This document shows positions 42,869-51,707 of a stretch of DNA of 58,671 bases, piece by piece; the stretch's first letter is position 1; each line of letters starts with the position of its first letter. A program made the translations under genes and the position numbers. The notes below the pieces were generated by a model. The model did no database searches. It was not told the origin of the DNA and saw only the letters and a program-made list of their open reading frames with translations. This DNA is from Kiritimatiellia bacterium (GTDB lineage: Bacteria > Verrucomicrobiota > Kiritimatiellia > CAIQIC01 > Lenti-01). Location of the stretch: positions 1-58,671 of the forward strand of contig JAQUJC010000010.1 of the NCBI GenBank assembly GCA_028681135.1. The letters are read 5' to 3'.

Positions 42869-44200
42869 ATGTATTCCCCCCACACCGAAGCTGAACGAAC
42901 GGAGATGCTCCAGGCCATTGGGGTGTCGTCGTTCGATGAGCTATTGGCGCAGGTGCCCGCCGCGCTGCAGCGAGGGCCTGACAACTGGCCCCCGGCGCTG
43001 ACCGAGCCCGAGTTGATGGCCCATGCGCGGACGCTGGCGGCAAAAAACAAGCCGCTGGTCTGCTTTGCGGGCGCCGGGGCACAGGACCATTTCATTCCTG
43101 CCGCGGTATCTTCTCTGCTGCAGCGCGGCGAATATTTATCGGCCTATACGCCCTACCAAGCGGAGGCCAGTCAGGGGCTGCTGCAGGCCATCTACGAATT
43201 CCAGAGTTCGATCTGCGCGCTCACCGGCATGGATGCCGCCAATGCCTCGCACTATGACGGCGCGACCGCTTTGGCGGCGGCCGCCGCCGCGGCGGCCCGC
43301 ATCACAGGACGCAAGAAAATCCTGCTGCCGGCGTCGCTACATCCAGAGTGGCGCACCGTTCTGGCCACCTATTTCAAGGCGAAGGGCGAGCCGTGGCTGG
43401 AGATCGTGCCCTGTCCGCGGGGGGGGCTTGAATTGGCCGAGGTGCAACAGCGCCTGGATGGCACGGTGGCGGCAGTGGTGGTGGCCTCGCCCAATTTTTA
43501 TGGCGGGCTGGAAGACGGTCCGGCACTGGCGCAACTGGCCCATGACAGCGGCGCGTTGTTGATTTCTGTTTTTGACCCGATCAGTCTAGGTCTATTAGAG
43601 GCCCCGGGCGTATGGGGTGCGGACATGGCGGTGGGCGAAGGGCAGGGGTTGGGCAACCCCTTGAACGGGGGCGGGCCCTATCTGGGGCTCTTTGCTTGCA
43701 AAAAAGCCTATCTGCGTCATCTGCCGGGACGCATCTGCGGCGCGACCACGGATGCGGAAGGTCACCGCGGATTTGTCCTGACGCTGCAAGCGCGCGAGCA
43801 GCATATTCGTCGCGAACGGGCGGCCTCAAACATTTGCAGCAATGAAGCCTTGTGCGCGCTGGTGGCGACCATCTATTTGGCATTGATGGGCCCCGCCGGA
43901 CTGCGCGATGTTGCCGAACTCTGCGTGGACAAGGCCCACCGGTTGGCCGAACAGCTCACGCAGATTCCCGGGTATCGGCTGCGTTTTGACCGTCCGTTTT
44001 TCAATGAATTCGTGCTGGAGTGTCCGGGGTCGGCGACCCGCGTGCGCAATGCACTACTGAAGGATGGCCTGCTTGCCGGGGTGCCGTTGGGGGCGTTTAA
44101 TTCGACCATGGGCAATTGCCTGCTGGTATGCGTGACCGAGTCGCGTTCCGATGAGGACCTCGCCCGATTTGTCGCGGGGATTAGAAAGATATCCCCATGA
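42869..44200 (+). CDS. gcvPA: Glycine dehydrogenase (decarboxylating) subunit 1
   Basis: One half of the split P protein, the PLP enzyme that decarboxylates glycine and passes the aminomethyl group to GcvH. The 443-aa product has the subunit-1 pattern: MYSPHTEAERTEMLQAIGVS, SAYTPYQAEASQGLLQAIYE, TGMDAANASHYDGATALA, GPYLGLFACKKAYLRHLPGR and REQHIRRERAASNICSNEAL. Subunit 1 lacks the PLP Lys, as expected. I start at ATG 42869; the frame's earlier start overlaps gcvH and has no similarity. The next gene overlaps by 4 bp. Confidence 0.94.
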   Translation: MYSPHTEAERTEMLQAIGVSSFDELLAQVPAALQRGPDNWPPALTEPELMAHARTLAAKNKPLVCFAGAGAQDHFIPAAVSSLLQRGEYLSAYTPYQAEASQGLLQAIYEFQSSICALTGMDAANASHYDGATALAAAAAAAARITGRKKILLPASLHPEWRTVLATYFKAKGEPWLEIVPCPRGGLELAEVQQRLDGTVAAVVVASPNFYGGLEDGPALAQLAHDSGALLISVFDPISLGLLEAPGVWGADMAVGEGQGLGNPLNGGGPYLGLFACKKAYLRHLPGRICGATTDAEGHRGFVLTLQAREQHIRRERAASNICSNEALCALVATIYLALMGPAGLRDVAELCVDKAHRLAEQLTQIPGYRLRFDRPFFNEFVLECPGSATRVRNALLKDGLLAGVPLGAFNSTMGNCLLVCVTESRSDEDLARFVAGIRKISP

Positions 44201-45651
44201 TCCAGCGCGAAAAGCTATCCATCGAAAAGAGCGTCCCCGGTCGCCGCGGGGTGCGGGTTTTGCCGGCGAGCCGCCCGGCGGCGGACTGGCTGCCGGAAAG
44301 AGCGCTGCGCCAACACCCGCCGCGCCTGCCGGAGATGAGCGAATTTGACGTGGTGCGCCACTATACCCGGCTCTCGCGGCTGAATTTCAGTCTCGACACC
44401 CATTTTTATCCCTTGGGGTCCTGCACCATGAAGTACAATCCGCGGGCCAACGAGGCGATTGCCGCGCTGGACGGTTTTACGGCGGCTCATCCGTCGGCAC
44501 CGACACGCGCGCTGCAAGGGACACTGGAGATGGCCTGGCGGCTGGAACAGATGCTCTGCGAGTTGACCGGCCTGGCGGCATTCACCCTGCAACCGGCGGC
44601 GGGCGCGCAGGGCGAGTTGACCGGCATATTATTGGCATCGGCCTGGCACCGGTCGCGCCGCGACCATCGGCGCACGGAAATTCTGGTGGCGGATTCCTCG
44701 CATGGGACTAATCCGGCCTCGGCTACCATGGGCGGGTTTGCCGTCAATACCGTGGCCTCCGGTGCTGATGGGCGGGTGAATCTTGCCGCCATCCGCGCCG
44801 CGCTGGGGCCGCAGACCGCCCTGGTGATGTTGACCGTGCCCAATACGCTGGGCCTGTTCGAAACCACGATCTGTGAGATTGCCCAGGCGGTGCATGAGGC
44901 GGGGGCGCTGCTCTATCTGGACGGCGCCAATTACAATGCGCTGATGGGGCTGGTGCGGCCGGCCGACATCGGCGCGGATATCCTTCATTTCAATGTGCAC
45001 AAGTCTTTTTCGACGCCGCATGGGGGCGGTGGGCCGGGTGCCGGGCCCGTGGGGGTGGCGGCGCATCTGGTGCCATTCTTGCCGTTGCCGCGCGTGATCG
45101 AAAAGAATGGGCGCTATATTTTGAAATCCTCAGCCCGTAAAAGTATTGGCCGGATGCGGACCTGTCTGGGGAATGTGGCGGTCCTGCTCCGGGGCTATGC
45201 CTACTTGCGGTCCCATGATGCCGTCGCCCTCCGCGGCATTGCCGAGGATGCCATCCTCAACGCCAACTATGTGCGGGTGAAGCTCAGCGACCTGTATCCG
45301 GCGGCCATCGATGAACCCTGCATGCACGAATGTGTTTTGCAGACGAATCCCGAGCAGATGCGAGGTGTCAAGACCCTCGATGTGGCCAAGCGTCTGCTTG
45401 ATTACGGCTTCCATGCGCCCACGATATATTTTCCATTGATCGTGCCCGAGGCCTTGATGATTGAGCCCACGGAGACGGAGTCGCGCGAGACTCTCGATGC
45501 CTTCGTGGCCGCCATGCGGGCCATTCATGCGGAAGCAATGACCGATCCCGAGCAGGTCCAAACGGCGCCGCATCATCTGCCCGTGCGGCGGCTCGACGAA
45601 CTGGCGGCGGCCCGCAATCCCACTGTGGCCTGGGGCGCGACCATTCCCTGA
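44197..45651 (+). CDS. gcvPB: Glycine dehydrogenase (decarboxylating) subunit 2
   Basis: The PLP-bearing half of the split P protein, 484 aa. Features: FYPLGSCTMKYNPRANE, LQPAAGAQGELTGILLASAW, VADSSHGTNPASATMGGF, LDGANYNALMGLVRPADIGA and the cofactor Lys in FNVHKSFSTPHGGGGPGAG, then GNVAVLLRGYAYLRS and a C-terminal MIEPTETESRETLDAFVAAM. It overlaps gcvPA by 4 bp, so the two chains should be made in step. Two-gene P protein is normal for many Gram-positive bacteria, thermophiles and PVC members. Confidence 0.95.
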   Translation: MIQREKLSIEKSVPGRRGVRVLPASRPAADWLPERALRQHPPRLPEMSEFDVVRHYTRLSRLNFSLDTHFYPLGSCTMKYNPRANEAIAALDGFTAAHPSAPTRALQGTLEMAWRLEQMLCELTGLAAFTLQPAAGAQGELTGILLASAWHRSRRDHRRTEILVADSSHGTNPASATMGGFAVNTVASGADGRVNLAAIRAALGPQTALVMLTVPNTLGLFETTICEIAQAVHEAGALLYLDGANYNALMGLVRPADIGADILHFNVHKSFSTPHGGGGPGAGPVGVAAHLVPFLPLPRVIEKNGRYILKSSARKSIGRMRTCLGNVAVLLRGYAYLRSHDAVALRGIAEDAILNANYVRVKLSDLYPAAIDEPCMHECVLQTNPEQMRGVKTLDVAKRLLDYGFHAPTIYFPLIVPEALMIEPTETESRETLDAFVAAMRAIHAEAMTDPEQVQTAPHHLPVRRLDELAAARNPTVAWGATIP

Positions 45652-45663
45652 CCTGCTTTGCCC

Positions 45664-46353
45664 ATGATGGCGCATCTGTTAGACTCTCCCGTGCTCGATG
45701 TTTTCGGGCAGATGGCCTTGGATGAGGCGCTGGCGCGAGCCTGTCCCGAGGTGGTCATGCTGCGATTTTTTCGCTGGCGCGGGAGGGGAGTCACCTTTGG
45801 CTACGCCCAGCGGGCGGCAGATGTCGAACGGGGGCTGCCGACGGATATTGGCGATGCCTGGACGCGGCGTCCGACGGGGGGCGGGGTGGTGGTGCATCGG
45901 TCAGACCTGACCGTTTCCTGTCTGTTTCCCGCGCAGGGCGAATTGCGCCCAGGGGTGTTTTATGAACGGTTGCATACGGCGATTTTGAACGGCCTGCGAG
46001 GGATGGGGCTGGACGCCAACCTGTGTGCCAGCGGCGTCCGTTCATCGCCGCAAGGCCCGGGCGGCGCATCCCACTGCTTTGTTCAGCCGGTGGCATTGGA
46101 TGTGCTGGCCCACGGCAACAAAATTCTAGGCGGGGCCATCCGACGCTTTGGACAAACCGTCCTGTATCAGGGGTCGCTGCAACTGCCGGACTGTCGCCGA
46201 CGTGCCCCCGACTACGAAAAGGCGGTCTGCGATGGCCTGGCCAGCGGGTGGGACCTCGACTGGCGACGGGGGGCGCCATCGGCCGCGGTTTTGGCGGAGG
46301 CGGCCGCGCTGGAGGCCACTTACCGCTCACGCGCCTGGATTTACCGCCGGTAG
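45664..46353 (+). CDS. Lipoate-protein ligase / octanoyltransferase family
   Basis: A 229-aa biotin/lipoate A/B-fold protein that would attach a lipoyl or octanoyl group to carrier Lys residues, here most likely that of GcvH encoded three genes upstream. Motifs: MALDEALARA, MLRFFRWRGRGVTFGYAQ, TRRPTGGGVVVHRSDLTVSC and VLAHGNKILGGAIRRFGQTV (with the Lys of GNKILGGA), YQGSLQLPD. It lacks the C-terminal accessory domain of E. coli LplA, closer to LplA-short or LipM. The start could be ATG 45664 or 45667. An 11-G run begins at the stop codon's last base (46353-46363). Confidence 0.8.
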   Translation: MMAHLLDSPVLDVFGQMALDEALARACPEVVMLRFFRWRGRGVTFGYAQRAADVERGLPTDIGDAWTRRPTGGGVVVHRSDLTVSCLFPAQGELRPGVFYERLHTAILNGLRGMGLDANLCASGVRSSPQGPGGASHCFVQPVALDVLAHGNKILGGAIRRFGQTVLYQGSLQLPDCRRRAPDYEKAVCDGLASGWDLDWRRGAPSAAVLAEAAALEATYRSRAWIYRR

Positions 46354-46454
46354 GGGGGGGGGGCGTATGGACCGCTGGCAGAAACATGCGAACGGGGGCT
46401 GTTACCCCTCCCGGGGTTTGTGCTACAAACAGGTCTGTCGAAAGGAGGTCCCGC

Positions 46455-47528
46455 ATGTCGGTGCCCATTACGATTGAGAATTTGACGAAACGATTTGGCG
46501 AGAAGACCGTGCTTAACGGCATCACCGTACAAATCGAGGCGGGCGAGCTGTTTTTTCTGCTGGGGCCCTCGGGGTGTGGCAAGACAACACTGTTGCGGGC
46601 GGTGGCGGGGCTGAATGAGCCTGAGGAGGGACGCATCTGGGCGGGGAAGCGCGATGTGACACATCTGCCGCCGCATCAGCGCGACATGGGCATGGTGTTT
46701 CAGAGCTATGCCCTGTGGCCGCATATGACACTGCGCGAAAATGTGGCCTTCGGGTTGGAAATGCGCGGGATACGCAAGCCCGACGCAGACCCGCGCGTGA
46801 TGCGCGCGCTGGAAATGGTCAAGCTGGCCGATCGGGCCAAGTCCAAACCCAATGAGCTCTCCGGTGGACAGCAGCAGCGGGTGGCGCTGGCACGCGCGCT
46901 GGTGATCGAACCGCAATGCCTGTTGCTCGACGAACCGCTATCGAATCTCGATGCCAAGCTGCGTCTGGAAATGCGTACGGAAATCCGACGCATCTGCAAA
47001 GAGGCGGGGCTGACGGCGATCTATGTGACCCACGACCAGAAAGAGGCGTTGTCGATTGCCGATCGACTGGCCATTCTCGACCAGGGTCGCCTGCTGCAGG
47101 TGGGCTCGCCGCAGGAGGTCTATACGCAGCCCGCCAGCCGGTTCATCGCCCAGTTCATTGGCGAGACCACGTTTGTCGAAGGCCACGTGAAAGCCCAGCG
47201 CAATGGGGTTGCGGATATCGAAACCGCCGTGGGTGTTTGGAGCGCGGCGACGCAGGTCCCGGTGGCTGATGGGGAACCGGTGTGGCTGTCGGTGCGGCCC
47301 GAAGCCGTCCGGCTCCACACGGATAAACCGGATGGCGCGAATGTGTTCCGCGCGCAATTGCATGGCACCATTTATCTGGGCGAAGTCGCCCAGCACGCGG
47401 TCGATCTGGGCCACGATATCACGCTAAAAGCCCTCGAGATGCGGCCCAAACTCGTGGCGCGCGATGGGGCCCGCGCTGATACACGGCTGTATGTCGCGCC
47501 CGAGGATATCCAGGTGCTGAAAGAATGA
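46455..47528 (+). CDS. ABC importer ATPase (FbpC/PotA-like)
   Basis: A 357-aa nucleotide-binding subunit: GPSGCGKTTLLRAVAGL (Walker A), MGMVFQSYALWPHMTLRENV (Q-loop), NELSGGQQQRVALARAL (signature), CLLLDEPLSNLDAKLR (Walker B/D-loop), YVTHDQKEALSIAD (H-loop), and a C-terminal TOBE-type regulatory domain (PVWLSVRPEAVRLHTD, IYLGEVAQHAV). This belongs to the ferric-iron/polyamine/sulfate importer class. AAAGGAGG lies 6 nt before ATG 46455, which fixes the start; the frame extends 144 codons further upstream only by chance over the ligase gene. The binding protein and permease follow after an inserted GxxExxY unit. Confidence 0.92.
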   Translation: MSVPITIENLTKRFGEKTVLNGITVQIEAGELFFLLGPSGCGKTTLLRAVAGLNEPEEGRIWAGKRDVTHLPPHQRDMGMVFQSYALWPHMTLRENVAFGLEMRGIRKPDADPRVMRALEMVKLADRAKSKPNELSGGQQQRVALARALVIEPQCLLLDEPLSNLDAKLRLEMRTEIRRICKEAGLTAIYVTHDQKEALSIADRLAILDQGRLLQVGSPQEVYTQPASRFIAQFIGETTFVEGHVKAQRNGVADIETAVGVWSAATQVPVADGEPVWLSVRPEAVRLHTDKPDGANVFRAQLHGTIYLGEVAQHAVDLGHDITLKALEMRPKLVARDGARADTRLYVAPEDIQVLKE

Positions 47529-47558
47529 GCTGAAGCCGCTTACAGAGTAATTATTTTG

Positions 47559-47594
47559 ACAGGATGTCAGGATTTTTCAGGATTTACAGGATTG
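47559..47594. repeat. CAGGATT-type repeat, left flank of GxxExxY gene
   Basis: Four CAGGAT(T) units in 36 bp. The segment CAGGATTTTTCAGGATTT (18 bp) occurs as an exact inverted copy in the right flank (48026-48055), so the GxxExxY gene is bracketed by inverted repeats. Confidence 0.8.
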
Positions 47595-47636
47595 AACGGC
47601 CAAAATCCAATAAAAGAGAAGGGAGAGGGCACTATC

Positions 47637-48026
47637 ATGACAGATGATGAATTGACGCGGTTGATCATTGGCTGTGCAATGAAAGTTCATCGAACTCTAG
47701 GAAGTGGATTTTTGGAATCGGTTTATCAAAATGCATTGGCTTTCGAGCTGAAAAGAGCTGAAATTAGCTTTGCCTGCGAAGTGCCGCTGAAGGTGTATTA
47801 CGAAGGAGAAGTCATGGGGACCTTTGTAGTAGACATGCTGGCTGAGGATCATGTCATCATCGAAAACAAGGCGGTGGAGAATCTTTGTCCAGCCCATGAA
47901 GCCCAATTAGTCAATTACCTTGCCGCGACTCACAACGATTTCGGTCTTTTGTTAAATTTTGGTACTTCCAGCCTCCAATTCAAAAAGAAATTCCGGATTT
48001 ACCGGGCCCCTGAATCCCAATTATGA
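47637..48026 (+). CDS. GxxExxY family protein
   Basis: A 129-aa protein with the family motif G24-x-x-E27-x-x-Y30 in KVHRTLGSGFLESVYQNAL, followed by EVPLKVYYEGEVMGTFVVD, EDHVIIENKAVENL and AHEAQLVNYLAATHNDFGLL, FGTSSLQFKKKFR. The D...ENK arrangement resembles a PD-(D/E)xK nuclease core; the biological role is unknown. ATG 47637 is chosen because similarity starts there. It is visibly AT-richer than its neighbours and sits between the ATPase and binding-protein genes of one ABC system, flanked by inverted CAGGATT repeats, which points to insertion of a small mobile unit. Confidence 0.88.
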   Translation: MTDDELTRLIIGCAMKVHRTLGSGFLESVYQNALAFELKRAEISFACEVPLKVYYEGEVMGTFVVDMLAEDHVIIENKAVENLCPAHEAQLVNYLAATHNDFGLLLNFGTSSLQFKKKFRIYRAPESQL

Positions 48027-48055
48027 AAATCCTGAAAAATCCTGTTAATCCTGTC
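48026..48055. repeat. CAGGATT-type repeat, right flank of GxxExxY gene (inverted)
   Basis: Three AATCCTG units; its reverse complement matches the left flank over 18 exact bases plus a shared GACAGGAT. It starts at the last base of the GxxExxY stop codon and ends 5 bp before the next gene. Confidence 0.8.
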
Positions 48056-48060
48056 TAATT

Positions 48061-49917
48061 ATGATTCGCAATATTTCTATCTTGCTAGTTCTGCTCGTGA
48101 TTTTGGCGTTGCCCTTTGTGTTTCGCCAGGAGACGGTTCTGGATGAATGGCGCGAGGGCGACCCGGAGTTGGTGATTATCACGCCGATGAACGAGGCGAT
48201 CCGCTTTGAATACGCGCTGGGATTTTCGCGCTGGCATTCGCAACAATATGGAACGCCCGTCAAGGTGGATTGGCGCAATATCGGCGGCACCACCGAAATT
48301 GCGCGCTACCTGACCAGCGAGTTTGCGGCGAGCTTCCGGGCCTGGTGGACCGCGCAGGGGCATCCGTGGCGCGGCGACGGCAGGGCGATCATCCTGAGCA
48401 AGACATTCGACCCGGCCCAACAGCCCGACGGGGTTGCAGACGACGACTGGGCCGAGCAGTGTGCGATGTTTGCCGCGTTCCGCGGCACGGACGACCCCAA
48501 CGCCTTTTCGAGTCAGATCGATATGTATTTTGGCGGCGGGGCCTACGACGCCGGCAATGCCACTCGCCAGGGGCTGCTGGTGCCGGCTTGGGACGAGGAG
48601 GACATTCCGCCAGGGCTGCTGGCGACGCCGGAGGGGGCCGAACTGATCCCGGAGGGGATGAGCGGTGAGCAGTGGCGTACGCTGACCTGGTATGGGACAA
48701 CCTTGAGCACTTTTGGCATGTGCTACAACCGCGACCGGCTGGACGCGCAGGGCATCGATCGCGAGCCGGCGCAGTGGGAAGACCTGGCAGATACGCGCTG
48801 GTTCAGAACGCTGGGGCTGGCGGACCCCACCAAGAGCGGCAGCATCGCCAAGGCCTTCGAAACCATTGTCCAGGTGCAGTGCCGCAAGGCCGTCGAGGCG
48901 GCGGGTTACGGCAATCAAACCGATGACTTTGAGGCCCGCATTGCGGCGGCCAAGGGGCCCCCGGGCCAGATGCCCGAGGGGGTCCCCGTCGCCTATCAGC
49001 AGGCGGTGGAAGCGGGCTGGGTGAAGGGGCTGAATCTACTGCAGAAAATTTCCGCCAACGCGCGATATTTCACCGACAGCGCCAGCAAGGTGCCGTTGGA
49101 TGTCGGCATGGGTAACGCGGCGGCAGGGCTGGCCATTGATTTTTACGGGCGCTACGAGGCCGAAATCAGCAATGCCGGCCGGGGATGGGATGCCATGGGC
49201 TATGTGACCCCACGCGGCGAGTCGGGCGTCAGTGCCGACCCCATCTCTATCTTGCGGGGGGCTCCGCGCCGCGAAATCGCCGTGCGTTTTATCGAATATC
49301 TGCTGAGCGAGGAAGGCCAACAGTTGTGGTGCTACCGGGTCGGCACGCCCGGGGGGCCCCGGAAGTATGCCTTGCAGCGGTTTCCCATTCGGCGCGATTT
49401 CTATCCCTCGACTAATCCGCTCTTCCAGGCGTCGTATGAACGCCACCGGGCCAATACCACCGATGATTTGGGCCGGCCAACGCTGGATGCCTACCGCCTC
49501 GCGGAAGAATATGTGTATCATCCGCGCTGGACGGCAGGGCATTTTGGCCTGCTGCGCGATTGGGTCCGGGCCATGGGGCTGGACGCGGGGCAGGAGCTGC
49601 GGGCGGCCTGGGGAGCGATTGCCCAGGCGGGCGGGCCGGACGTCTGTCCCCGGGCGCTGCAGGCGATGGAGCGTCTGCCACAGGTGCCGGAGCCTCTGAA
49701 CTGGGTGAGCGGGTTGACCATGAATAAGACCTATGAGCGTTTGGATTTGCTGCGCGAATGGACCCTGCAGTATCGCACGCAATATGCCGAGGCCATGCGG
49801 CTGGCACGGGAAGAAAACGGCTCACCGGGACGGTTCGCCCTACCGGTTCAATCCGATGAAGATTTGGGTAGGGCGAGGCCTCCGGCCGATCCGAATTCCA
49901 AGGGGGCGCGTCCATGA
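48061..49917 (+). CDS. Extracellular solute-binding protein, ferric-type, membrane-anchored
   Basis: A 618-aa binding protein for the importer. It starts with a hydrophobic helix (ISILLVLLVILALPFVF) without a lipobox Cys, so it is either membrane-tethered or released. Fe3+/thiamine-type SBP features follow: LVIITPMNEAIRFEYALGFS, VDWRNIGGTTEIARYLTSEF, YFGGGAYDAG, WYGTTLSTFGMCYNRDRLDA, LADPTKSGSIAKAFETIVQ, DVGMGNAAAGLAIDFYGRYE and RFIEYLLSEEGQQLWCYRVG. It is nearly twice the usual length (about 340 aa) because of a C-terminal extension of helical character. The ligand is not certain; iron is inferred from family. It overlaps the permease gene by 4 bp. Confidence 0.85.
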   Translation: MIRNISILLVLLVILALPFVFRQETVLDEWREGDPELVIITPMNEAIRFEYALGFSRWHSQQYGTPVKVDWRNIGGTTEIARYLTSEFAASFRAWWTAQGHPWRGDGRAIILSKTFDPAQQPDGVADDDWAEQCAMFAAFRGTDDPNAFSSQIDMYFGGGAYDAGNATRQGLLVPAWDEEDIPPGLLATPEGAELIPEGMSGEQWRTLTWYGTTLSTFGMCYNRDRLDAQGIDREPAQWEDLADTRWFRTLGLADPTKSGSIAKAFETIVQVQCRKAVEAAGYGNQTDDFEARIAAAKGPPGQMPEGVPVAYQQAVEAGWVKGLNLLQKISANARYFTDSASKVPLDVGMGNAAAGLAIDFYGRYEAEISNAGRGWDAMGYVTPRGESGVSADPISILRGAPRREIAVRFIEYLLSEEGQQLWCYRVGTPGGPRKYALQRFPIRRDFYPSTNPLFQASYERHRANTTDDLGRPTLDAYRLAEEYVYHPRWTAGHFGLLRDWVRAMGLDAGQELRAAWGAIAQAGGPDVCPRALQAMERLPQVPEPLNWVSGLTMNKTYERLDLLREWTLQYRTQYAEAMRLAREENGSPGRFALPVQSDEDLGRARPPADPNSKGARP

Positions 49918-51620
49918 GAAGGAGTACGGCCTGGCTGGTATTTTGCGCGGTAACCGCACTGCTGTCGGTGTTGTTTATCTGGCCGCTGAGCAAGGTGGTG
50001 GCAGGTGGCTTCTGGGTGGATGGGCATTTTACCCTGCGCTATCTGTTCGGGGTGTTTGAGAATCCCATCTACATCGAAGGGCTGTTCAACAGCCTGAAGA
50101 TCGCGCTGGGAACAACGGGCTTAGCAATGGTGGTGGCGCTGCCCTTGGCATGGATTGCCAACCAATTCGATTTTCGCGGCAAGACCGCCTTTTCAGCGCT
50201 GGTGCTGGTGCCGATGATTCTGCCGCCCTTTGTCGGGGCCATCGGGTTTCAGCAGATGTTCGGGACCTATGGCATGGTGAATGAGCTGTTTGGCCTGGGC
50301 GCGCGCGACTGGCTCGGGGGCGGACAATATCTCGGCGTGGTCTTGTTGCAGACGCTGGCGCTCTATCCCATTCTCTATCTCAATGCGGTGGCGGCCTTGG
50401 CCAATATCGATCCGGCGATGGATGAAGCCGCCGCAAATCTTGGCTGTACGCGGATACGCCGTTTTTTCCGGATCACCCTGCCGCTGATGATGCCGGGGCT
50501 GTTTGCGGGCGGGACGCTGATCTTTATCTGGAGCTTCACCGAGCTGGGCACGCCCCTGATCATGAACTACACCCGCTGTGCCTCGGTACAGGTCTATGAC
50601 TCGTTGAAGGAAATTGGGACAAACCCGTTCCCGTATGCCCTGGTATCGGTGATGCTGGCCTCGAGCGTCGGGCTGTATGCCATCAGCAAGTGGCTGTTCG
50701 GCGGCCAGACCTACGCCATGCAGAGCAAGGCCAGCACCCAGACGGCGGTGCGCTCCCTGAGCGGCTGGCGGGCGTTGCTGGCGGCGCTGCCGTTTGCCCT
50801 GGTGACGGGGTTGGCCCTGCTGCCGCATTTGGGCGTGGTGCTGACCAGCTTTGCCACACCGGGAAGCTGGTACCAGAACGTGTTGCCCAGTAGCTTCACC
50901 GGCGGCAACTATATCGAGGCCCTGGGCCACGACATGACCATCAGCAGCATTCGCAACAGCTTGCTGTTCTCATCGCTGGCGGTGGGATTCGACATTGTGG
51001 TGGGCATCGCCATCGCGTTTGTCGTGGTGCGTTCGACCATCCGTGTGCGCGGCGTCCTGGATGCCCTGTCGATGATTCCACTGGCGGTGCCAGGACTGGT
51101 GATGGCCTTCGGGTTCCTGGCCGTCAGCTCGTGGCTCAGCAACCTCAAGGGGGTCTCCAATATGGATTGGTGGCCGCAGGTGGTGGATGTGCGCACCAAC
51201 CCGACCCTGTTTCTGGTGCTGGCCTATTCGGTGCGGCGTCTGCCCTACATGGTGCGCAGCGCGGTTGCCGGTCTCCAGCAAACCAGCGTGACCTTCGAAG
51301 AGGCCGCGTGGAATCTTGGCGCGTCGCCCGCGCACACCCTGCGGCGAATTACCCTGCCGCTGATCCTGGCCAACCTGATCGCGGGGACGCTGTTGACGTT
51401 TGCGTTCAGCATGCTGGAGGTCAGCGATAGCCTGATGCTCGCCCAGCAGGCCGACTACATGCCCATTACCAAAGCCATCTTCGAATTATTCCAGCTTCTG
51501 GGCACCGGCAAGCATGTGGCGGCCGCCCTGGGCGTGTGGGCGATGGCCTTCCTGACCGCCACGCTCGTCGGCAGCAGCCTGCTGCTCGGCAAAAAGCTGG
51601 GGGCGGTCTTCCGGGTCTAA
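49914..51620 (+). CDS. ABC importer permease (FbpB-like, two fused membrane domains)
   Basis: A 568-aa inner-membrane protein with about twelve helices in two permease halves. Each half has the cytoplasmic EAA loop that docks to the ATPase: EAAANLGCTRIRRFFRITLP and EEAAWNLGASPAHTLRRITL, each followed by PLMMPG or PLILAN. This duplicated layout is typical of ferric-iron (FbpB/SfuB) permeases. ATG 49914 overlaps the binding-protein stop by 4 bp. Together with 46455-47528 and 48061-49917 it makes a complete importer. No regulator or siderophore gene is adjacent. Confidence 0.92.
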   Translation: MRRSTAWLVFCAVTALLSVLFIWPLSKVVAGGFWVDGHFTLRYLFGVFENPIYIEGLFNSLKIALGTTGLAMVVALPLAWIANQFDFRGKTAFSALVLVPMILPPFVGAIGFQQMFGTYGMVNELFGLGARDWLGGGQYLGVVLLQTLALYPILYLNAVAALANIDPAMDEAAANLGCTRIRRFFRITLPLMMPGLFAGGTLIFIWSFTELGTPLIMNYTRCASVQVYDSLKEIGTNPFPYALVSVMLASSVGLYAISKWLFGGQTYAMQSKASTQTAVRSLSGWRALLAALPFALVTGLALLPHLGVVLTSFATPGSWYQNVLPSSFTGGNYIEALGHDMTISSIRNSLLFSSLAVGFDIVVGIAIAFVVVRSTIRVRGVLDALSMIPLAVPGLVMAFGFLAVSSWLSNLKGVSNMDWWPQVVDVRTNPTLFLVLAYSVRRLPYMVRSAVAGLQQTSVTFEEAAWNLGASPAHTLRRITLPLILANLIAGTLLTFAFSMLEVSDSLMLAQQADYMPITKAIFELFQLLGTGKHVAAALGVWAMAFLTATLVGSSLLLGKKLGAVFRV

Positions 51621-51707
51621 CCGGGACACACCACCACATGCATGGGGCCACGGGATCTGACCCCTGCGGGCTTGTCCCGCAAGTGAAGAAAGTCGCCCGG
51701 GGGCATC

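Noticed and set aside
46023-46454. 144-codon N-terminal extension of the FbpC-like ATPase
   Set aside because: It overlaps the lipoate ligase gene, has no domain similarity, and AAAGGAGG before ATG 46455 marks the real start.
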